This document shows positions 59,265 to 64,000 of a DNA stretch of 64,000 bases, piece by piece. The notes beneath the pieces are model-generated. The model had not been told where the DNA came from. It made no database searches and saw only the letters and a list, made by a program, of their open reading frames with translations. This stretch comes from Agrobacterium larrymoorei. GTDB lineage: Bacteria; Pseudomonadota; Alphaproteobacteria; Rhizobiales; Rhizobiaceae. Location of the stretch: positions 1,552,501-1,616,500 of the forward strand of contig NZ_JAUTBL010000002.1 in NCBI RefSeq assembly GCF_030819275.1. Direction: 5' to 3'. The position numbers and the translations under genes are program-made. Numbering within the stretch: the first letter of the stretch is position 1; each line of letters starts with the position of its first letter.

Positions 59265-60346
59265 CAGACTTTCCGGAACAACAGGCTGGAATCGCCATAG
59301 GAATAGAAGCGGTAGCCGGTTTCGATGGCATGGGCGTAAGCAGCCCTCATCGTCTCCAATCCGCAGAAGGCCGAAACCAGCATGAAGAGCGTGGATTTCG
59401 GCAGGTGAAAATTGGTCATCAGAATATCGACCGCCTTGAAGCGGTATCCCGGGGTGATGAAGATACCGGTAGCGCCCGACCAGGGACGGATTAGCCCGTC
59501 GTCACCCGCCGCGCTTTCGATCAGCCGCAGCGATGTGGTGCCGACACAGACAATGCGCCCGCCCCTTGCCTTCACCGCATTCAGCTTCTCAGCCGTCTCG
59601 TCCGAGACGTAGCCGATCTCGAGATGCATCTTGTGATCATTGGTATCGTCCGCCTTGACCGGCAAGAACGTCCCCGCCCCGACATGCAGCGTGACGAAAT
59701 GGCGCTCGACCCCAGCCTTATCCAGCGCGTCGAAGAGTGCCGGGGTGAAATGCAGACCCGCAGTCGGTGCGGCAACGGCGCCTTTTTCACGGGCATAGAT
59801 GGTCTGGTAATCTGTCTGGTCCTGCGCATCTTCGGCGCGTTTCGCGGCGATGTAGGGCGGCAGCGGGATATGGCCGACGGAGGCGATCGCCTCATCCAGA
59901 ACAGGACCGGATACATCGAAGAGCAGCGTGATTTCGCCCTCGTCGCCCTTTTCCTCGACCACTGCTTCCAGAAAGGCGAGACCGCAGGCGTTGTCGCGCT
60001 CATAGCCGAAGCGGATGCGATCGCCAGCCTTGATTCGTTTACCCGGTCGCGCAAACGCCTTCCACCGGCTGACATCGGCACGCATGTGAAGCGTTGCCGA
60101 AACCGGCGTTTCCTGCGCGCCATCGCGCAACCGCACACCTTCGAGTTGGGCAGGAATGACCCGCGTATCATTGAAGACCAAGGCGTCACCGGGCTTGAGA
60201 AAGCTCGGCAGCTCGAAGACCTGATGATCCGTCATCCGATCCGTATTCGGGTCCACCACGAGCAGGCGGGCGCTATCGCGCGGATTGGCCGGGCGCAGCG
60301 CAATATTCTCCTCGGGGAGATCGAAATCGAACAGGTCAACACGCAT
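59264..60346 (-). CDS. queA: S-adenosylmethionine:tRNA ribosyltransferase-isomerase
   Basis: Second step of queuosine formation on tRNA, adding the epoxycyclopentanediol from SAM. The 360 residues have the family start [21 protein letters not shown] in outline, [10 protein letters not shown] and [11 protein letters not shown]. It is translationally coupled to tgt, the enzyme acting just before it. Confidence 0.97.
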   Translation of the reverse strand: MRVDLFDFDLPEENIALRPANPRDSARLLVVDPNTDRMTDHQVFELPSFLKPGDALVFNDTRVIPAQLEGVRLRDGAQETPVSATLHMRADVSRWKAFARPGKRIKAGDRIRFGYERDNACGLAFLEAVVEEKGDEGEITLLFDVSGPVLDEAIASVGHIPLPPYIAAKRAEDAQDQTDYQTIYAREKGAVAAPTAGLHFTPALFDALDKAGVERHFVTLHVGAGTFLPVKADDTNDHKMHLEIGYVSDETAEKLNAVKARGGRIVCVGTTSLRLIESAAGDDGLIRPWSGATGIFITPGYRFKAVDILMTNFHLPKSTLFMLVSAFCGLETMRAAYAHAIETGYRFYSYGDSSLLFRKV

Positions 60347-60423
60347 TCAAAGGCTCTTATGAAATCCGTCTATTGTCGCTTCGCCTTCTTCAACAAACAG
60401 GCAAGCGAAACACTCAGAATATC

Positions 60424-60456
60424 AAAACCCGCCTCGCAGCCAACTGCCGGCGGGTC
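60424..60456 (-). terminator. terminator after cyclophilin gene
   Basis: Minus-strand stem ACCCGCC/GGCGGGT with a 15-base loop, followed by TTTT. It lies 140 bp downstream of the cytoplasmic cyclophilin stop and 78 bp before the queA start, so queA-tgt may have its own promoter. Confidence 0.65.
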
Positions 60457-60488
60457 TTTGGTCGCAAAAGCGCTACCTCCCCACTCGA

Positions 60489-60518
60489 CATCATCCAGGG
60501 GCTTGCCCCGAGGATGAC
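60489..60518. repeat. short palindromic intergenic repeat
   Basis: Hairpin TCATCC-N-GGGGC...GCCCC-N-GGATGA. The form resembles a GTCATCC/GGATGAC palindrome that is widespread between genes in rhizobia and other alphaproteobacteria (from memory). Confidence 0.55.
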
Positions 60519-60595
60519 GCGAAGAGGAAATAAAGCGCGATAGGCAAAACGTCCACCCGCCCTGCTTCCCAGCAAAGCGGGAGACATCATGTTCG

Positions 60596-61105
60596 TCAGG
60601 CAGCGGACGCCAGACGGATCGATACGATAGAATCGGGGTCCTTCACAGGCTCGCCCTTCTTGATCTTGTCGATGGCTTCCATACCCTCGATGACCTGACC
60701 CCAGACCGTGTACTGCTTATTCAGCCAAGGAGAATCCGTAAAGCAGATGAAGAACTGTGAGTTGGCGGAATTCGGGCTCTGCGAACGCGCCATGGAGCAG
60801 GTGCCGCGAACATGCGGAATGGCGGAAAATTCAGCCTTCAGGTCCGGCTTCTCGGAGCCGCCCATGCCGGCACGCGCCGGGTTGAAATCGGCAGAACCCT
60901 TCTTGCCGAACTTCACGTCACCGGTCTGCGCCATGAAATCGGCGATGACGCGGTGGAAGACCACGCCGTCATAGGCCTGCTCGGAAACCAGTTCCTTGAT
61001 GCGGGCAACATGGCCAGGAGCGACCTCCGGCAGAAGCTGGATAACAACCTTACCGGTGGTCGTTTCCATGATGAGGGTGTTTTCCGGATCCTTGATCTCG
61101 GCCAT
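60596..61105 (-). CDS. ppiB: cytoplasmic cyclophilin peptidyl-prolyl isomerase
   Basis: 169 residues of the cyclophilin fold without signal peptide. Active-site motifs are FHRVIADFMAQTGD, the Arg/Phe/Gln residues in NSANSQFFICF and the Trp-containing SPWLNKQYTVWG. It is paired with a secreted paralogue 64 bp upstream, a tandem common in rhizobia. Confidence 0.94.
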   Translation of the reverse strand: MAEIKDPENTLIMETTTGKVVIQLLPEVAPGHVARIKELVSEQAYDGVVFHRVIADFMAQTGDVKFGKKGSADFNPARAGMGGSEKPDLKAEFSAIPHVRGTCSMARSQSPNSANSQFFICFTDSPWLNKQYTVWGQVIEGMEAIDKIKKGEPVKDPDSIVSIRLASAA

Positions 61106-61169
61106 GATATCTCTCCTTGCTAGGGTTGGGCTAGAGGGCAGAACGCCCGTTGACGTGGTCTTAGCGACG

Positions 61170-61739
61170 TTACTTCTTCGTCACCGTTACCTTGACCATC
61201 CGGTCAGGATCGGAGACTTCGCCGTTTCCACCGGCGCCACGCTTGATCTTGTCGACATATTCCATGCCAGAGATCACCTTGCCGACCACGGTATATTGGC
61301 CGTTCAGGAAAGGTCCCTGGTCGAACATGATGAAGAACTGCGAATTCGCGGAATTGGGATTTTGGGATCGCGCCATGCCGACGGTGCCACGCTCGAAGGG
61401 AACCTTCGAGAATTCGGCCGGGATATTCGGCAGGTCGGAGCCGCCGGTGCCTGCGCGGCGCGCATCGAAGCCTTTGTTCATATTGCCGTACTGCACGTCG
61501 CCGGTCTGCGCCATGAAGCCGTTGATGACGCGGTGGAAGGCAACGCCATCATAGGCACCCTTTTTGGCCAGCGCCTCGATCTGCGCCACATGCTTCGGCG
61601 CAACCTCCGGCATAAGCTGAATGACGACCGGGCCGTCTTTCAGTTGAATGGTCAGAAGATCGGCAGCGGACGCAATCGTGCTTGCGGCAATCGCGCTGAC
61701 GAACATGGCGCCTGCAAAGGCAAACTTCAGCAATTTCAT
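61170..61739 (-). CDS. ppiA: periplasmic cyclophilin peptidyl-prolyl isomerase
   Basis: 189 residues with a signal peptide (MKLLKFAFAGAMFVSAIAASTIASA) and a cyclophilin domain (FHRVINGFMAQTGD, NSANSQFFIMF). It probably assists folding of envelope proteins. The ATG at 61739 begins the signal peptide; five extra codons lie upstream. It follows coaD with 28 bp between them. Confidence 0.93.
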   Translation of the reverse strand: MKLLKFAFAGAMFVSAIAASTIASAADLLTIQLKDGPVVIQLMPEVAPKHVAQIEALAKKGAYDGVAFHRVINGFMAQTGDVQYGNMNKGFDARRAGTGGSDLPNIPAEFSKVPFERGTVGMARSQNPNSANSQFFIMFDQGPFLNGQYTVVGKVISGMEYVDKIKRGAGGNGEVSDPDRMVKVTVTKK

Positions 61740-61767
61740 TCGAATGGGCTCCACCTGTGCGCCGAAA

Positions 61768-62262
61768 CTAACGTTTCAGCTTTGTGTTAAGGGCTTCAAG
61801 CACGGCTTTGGGCACAAAGGCCTCGACATTGCCGCCCATGGCTGCGATCTGACGGACCAATGTGGCGGTAATGGGCCGCGACGCAGTTCCAGCGGGTAAG
61901 AACACCGTCTGAATATCGGGCGCCATCTGACGGTTCATACCGGCCATCTGCATTTCATAATCGAGGTCGGTGCCATCTCTCAGGCCTCGAACAAGAAGGC
62001 TGGCACCATGTTCCCTGGCAGCATCGACAACGAGGTTGCCAAAAGAGACGACCTTCAGCCGGTCTTTCGCAGCAGGCAGGACGTCGCTCAAGGATTGACG
62101 GATCAGATCGGCACGCTCTTCAAAGCTGAACATCGGCACCTTGCCCGGATGAACGCCAATGGCGACGATCACGGTCGACGCGACGTTCAACGACTGGATG
62201 AGAACATCCAGATGTCCGTTGGTCATCGGATCGAAAGATCCAGGATAAAAGGCAATCGTCAT
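61768..62262 (-). CDS. coaD: phosphopantetheine adenylyltransferase
   Basis: Penultimate step of coenzyme A synthesis. The 164 residues carry the nucleotidyltransferase motif [16 protein letters not shown] with the T/HxGH signature and the C-terminal TATLVRQIA. It is the first gene of the coaD-ppiA-ppiB-queA-tgt run. A RIME relic lies about 60 bp upstream. Confidence 0.96.
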   Translation of the reverse strand: MTIAFYPGSFDPMTNGHLDVLIQSLNVASTVIVAIGVHPGKVPMFSFEERADLIRQSLSDVLPAAKDRLKVVSFGNLVVDAAREHGASLLVRGLRDGTDLDYEMQMAGMNRQMAPDIQTVFLPAGTASRPITATLVRQIAAMGGNVEAFVPKAVLEALNTKLKR

Positions 62263-62323
62263 ACCGCTCTCGATACTTCCGTCTTTGTCGGCCTTTTGTC
62301 ACGTCGGCATCGCATCTGCAAGA

Positions 62324-62431
62324 CCAAAGCATGCCCAGCAAAGTATCCAGCGGCTTTAGGATAACGAGGCGCGGCAAGAACAGGGCGTGAAACGCGAGTA
62401 GATGAATCGGGAAGGTCGCAACAAGCTTTGA
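62324..62431. repeat. degenerate RIME-type repeat
   Basis: About 108 bp aligning end to end with the elements at 33421 and 43566 (CCAAAGCATG..., CAGCGGCTTTAGGATAACGA..., GAATCGGGAAGGTCGC..., GCTTTGA) at roughly 60-65 percent identity by eye. It is older than the two intact copies. Confidence 0.65.
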
Positions 62432-62450
62432 AGCGTTTAAACCTCATGTG

Positions 62451-62487
62451 AATAGCGGATGAATACAGCATTCAGCGCAGCTTCAAA
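62451..62487 (+). promoter_or_regulatory. TGAA/TTCA dyad operator 1
   Basis: TGAA-N7-TGAA-N7-TTCA-N7-TTCA, four tetramers at exact 11-bp steps with dyad symmetry. It ends 63 bp before the 22-codon gene. The following bases GCGATGCT recur in similar form after operator 2. The regulator is unknown. Confidence 0.75.
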
Positions 62488-62550
62488 GCGATGCTCTATA
62501 ACATGGACCATCGATAACGCATCGGGCCTGAGGCCCAAGTGGAGATGGAA

Positions 62551-62619
62551 ATGCTGGCATTCATGGTGATCCTGACAGTCGCCACATCCTTTGTGGTCGA
62601 GCAGCTCTTTATGGATTGA
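62551..62619 (+). CDS. 22-residue membrane peptide
   Basis: Sequence starts MLAFMVILTVATSFV and ends EQLFMD: one hydrophobic helix with a short acidic end. GGAG lies six bases before the ATG at 62551; an alternative ATG at 62545 would be too close to it. It resembles the N-terminus of the 44-residue protein at 62979 in kind (MxxxxVLTV). The function is unknown. The shared operator with the next gene supports it being real. Confidence 0.55.
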   Translation: MLAFMVILTVATSFVVEQLFMD

Positions 62620-62637
62620 CGTGGACTGCCGATTTTC

Positions 62638-62674
62638 TGAACGCCAGATGAACGCGACATTCAAGGAAGCTTCA
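62638..62674 (+). promoter_or_regulatory. TGAA/TTCA dyad operator 2
   Basis: The same 16 fixed bases and spacing as operator 1 (TGAA-N7-TGAA-N7-TTCA-N7-TTCA), 187 bp further on, with a similar right flank (GGCGCAATGCT). It ends 86 bp before the 59-codon gene. Confidence 0.75.
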
Positions 62675-62760
62675 GAGGCGCAATGCTAATCGATTTTTAA
62701 CAGTCTTTCGGAACCCGACTCGATGTCAGGCGTTCAGTTCGCAGGCAAAGGAACAATCAC

Positions 62761-62940
62761 ATGTTTGCAAAAGAAAATCGGTCTACTTCAGCGAAGATCG
62801 GCGTCATCAGCACTGCTTGGACAATGCTTCTGATCGCGATGGTTGCGACAACGTTCAGCCTGTACGCGCAGAAGCCACAGCAGCAGGAAGCGAACTTCCC
62901 TCAACTGACCTCCCGCTACCAGTACATGAACTACTATTGA
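62761..62940 (+). CDS. 59-residue single-helix membrane protein
   Basis: Basic N-terminus (MFAKENRSTSAK), one hydrophobic helix (about 14-35, IGVISTAWTMLLIAMVATTF) and a polar Gln/Tyr-rich C-terminus ending YQYMNYY. AAAGGAA precedes the ATG. No family is recognised. It lies 38 bp before the next small gene with a shared terminator, so the two look like an operon driven from operator 2. Confidence 0.7.
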   Translation: MFAKENRSTSAKIGVISTAWTMLLIAMVATTFSLYAQKPQQQEANFPQLTSRYQYMNYY

Positions 62941-62978
62941 TCCATCGGGGAAACCTGATCACACCGGAGTAACACACG

Positions 62979-63113
62979 ATGATCACCGTTTTGACAGTTC
63001 TTTCCGCGTTGATCAGCGCGATGTTTGTCGCGTCGGTGGTCTCTGTCGTTTCCGAACTTCGAAAAGAAGATGAAGAGTTCAAGGAAATGATGGAACGCAG
63101 CAGATCGTTCTGA
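62979..63113 (+). CDS. 44-residue membrane protein
   Basis: A hydrophobic N-terminal helix (MITVLTVLSALISAMFVASV) is followed by a charged amphipathic tail (ELRKEDEEFKEMMERS). CCGGAG precedes the ATG. The family is unknown. It is co-directional with the 59-residue gene and is followed by a strong terminator. Confidence 0.68.
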   Translation: MITVLTVLSALISAMFVASVVSVVSELRKEDEEFKEMMERSRSF

Positions 63114-63143
63114 TTTGTAGCCAATCAATATGACTGTGGTGGA

Positions 63144-63170
63144 AAGCCGTCTCACACGAGGCGGCTTTTT
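63144..63170 (+). terminator. terminator after small membrane-protein genes
   Basis: 10-bp stem AAGCCGTCTC/GAGGCGGCTT (one G-U pair) with an ACAC loop and a TTTTT end. Confidence 0.9.
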
Positions 63171-63431
63171 GATGTTTGCGAGCTAAGTCAGCGTAACGGA
63201 ATCAATCGGCACAGCGTCGCAGCGAGCCACCCTGTCCACAGTTCTTAAAGTGGAAGCGCTCCGTCGATCTCGAAAAGCAGCCGGCTCTAACGCCTAGGGA
63301 TAGCATCCTTCCGTTCGCACGATCAGTTGACTCGTCCGCACAACAGAACTGCTTCCATTTACCAATAAAACGCTCTAAGGAACCCCGATAGACCCGGCAT
63401 AACGGGCGCATAGTGTGAGGTTTGCATAACG
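63171..63431. other. intergenic region before ppiD-like gene
   Basis: 261 bp. It contains the inverted arms TGGAAGC (63251-63257) and GCTTCCA (63351-63357) and a TTAGAGCG-like edge near 63375 on the minus strand, which suggests another rhizobial mosaic palindrome. No gene was recognised. Confidence 0.4.
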
Positions 63432-64000
63432 ATGCTCGATTCCCTGAGAAACGCTTCCAGAACTCTGGCGGCAAAGCTGCTCCTTCTTCTTCTTGTCGTC
63501 TCTTTCGGCATCTGGGGTGTGTCGGCATCACTCGTTTCGAGCAACTCCCATGCCGTCATGACGGTGGGTGATCAGACAGTGACACCCAACCAGTTTCGCT
63601 TCGCCTATCAGCGTCAGATGGCAGAGATCGGCCAGCAGTTCGGCACCCGCCTGACCACGGAACAGGCCAGAGCCTTCGGCATCGATCGTCAGGTTTTCAG
63701 CCAGCTTGCAGCCGGGGCATCTCTCGATCAATTGGCTGAGAATATGAAGCTCGGCCTGTCGGAAGACCGCTTGGTAAACCTCATCGCGGAAGATCCGGCT
63801 TTCAAGTCTCCTGGTGGCCAGTTTGACCGCCAGCTCTTCAGCCAGCGTCTGCGCGGCGCGGGCTTCAACGAAGACGATTATGTCAAGGAGCGCAGCAAGG
63901 TCGCTGTTCGCAGTCAGATTGTTGACGCCATCTCCGACGGCTTCACGCCGCCGCAGGTTCTGGTTGACGCGTTGAAGCAGTATCGCAACGAGCAGCGCTC
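63432..64000 (+). CDS. ppiD: PpiD/SurA-like peptidyl-prolyl isomerase (5' part)
   Basis: The first 189 residues of a gene that runs off the window. A short cytoplasmic N-terminus (MLDSLRNASRTLAAK), one membrane helix (LLLLLLVVSFGIWGV) and the SurA_N chaperone region (MTVGDQTVTPNQFRFAYQRQ) are visible. This is the layout of PpiD, an inner-membrane-anchored periplasmic chaperone. The parvulin domain would lie beyond the end. Confidence 0.88.
   Translation, partial: MLDSLRNASRTLAAKLLLLLLVVSFGIWGVSASLVSSNSHAVMTVGDQTVTPNQFRFAYQRQMAEIGQQFGTRLTTEQARAFGIDRQVFSQLAAGASLDQLAENMKLGLSEDRLVNLIAEDPAFKSPGGQFDRQLFSQRLRGAGFNEDDYVKERSKVAVRSQIVDAISDGFTPPQVLVDALKQYRNEQR

Overview
The window looks like a chromosomal segment of a Rhizobiaceae member, most likely of the Agrobacterium/Rhizobium group. 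Three things point there: a pyruvate dehydrogenase operon whose E1-beta subunit carries its own lipoyl domain, the glnB-glnA pair behind a sigma-54 promoter, and ~106-bp mosaic palindromes of the RIME type between genes. Almost everything is housekeeping DNA with high coding density. I saw no tRNA, rRNA, CRISPR or prophage.

Layout. 0-5 kb (minus strand): VOC protein, pyrG, secG, tpiA and a secreted alpha/beta hydrolase. 5.2-7.3 kb: parE, then about 1 kb of AT-rich, nearly gene-free DNA. 8.4-16.6 kb (minus): ftsB-like gene, then pdhA-pdhB-pdhC-SGNH hydrolase-lpdA-two small YeaQ-type membrane proteins-lipA, a run that makes the PDH complex and its lipoyl cofactor. 16.8-19.3 kb: a frameshifted MFS efflux gene, an AraC regulator and a DUF2000 gene with overlapping divergent start codons. 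19.7-27 kb: ssb and uvrA divergent around a LexA-type SOS box, then DUF72, dusA, a FAH-family hydrolase and a gamma carbonic anhydrase. 27.1-31.8 kb: a zinc island (znuC-znuB-zur, divergent znuA, and a frameshifted CobW GTPase) with three copies of one Zur-like operator. 31.8-37.5 kb: RcnB-like protein, aldo/keto reductase, beta-mannosidase and a LacI regulator. 37.5-38.4 kb: a complete IS5-family element inserted in the lacI stop codon. 38.4-43.5 kb: nnrDE, glnB, glnA, a DMT transporter and hspQ. 43.7-48.7 kb: IalB-like protein, an oligopeptide-binding protein, a FrnE-type DsbA, a second DMT transporter and a small secreted protein. 48.8-55.2 kb: mfd and sdhE opposite recG and a small hypothetical. 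55.3-62.3 kb (minus): phytase-like esterase and the coaD-cyclophilin-cyclophilin-queA-tgt-pabB run. 62.3-63.2 kb: a RIME relic and three tiny membrane-protein genes. 63.4 kb to the end: the start of a PpiD-type chaperone.

The most novel item is at 62.4-63.1 kb. Two 37-bp operators share the exact architecture TGAA-N7-TGAA-N7-TTCA-N7-TTCA and lie upstream of one 22-residue and two co-directional (59- and 44-residue) single-helix membrane peptides. I do not recognise the regulator or the peptides.

Three genes (MFS transporter, CobW GTPase, pabB) are each broken by one inserted or deleted base. pabB is normally needed for folate synthesis, so sequencing error must be considered for at least that case.
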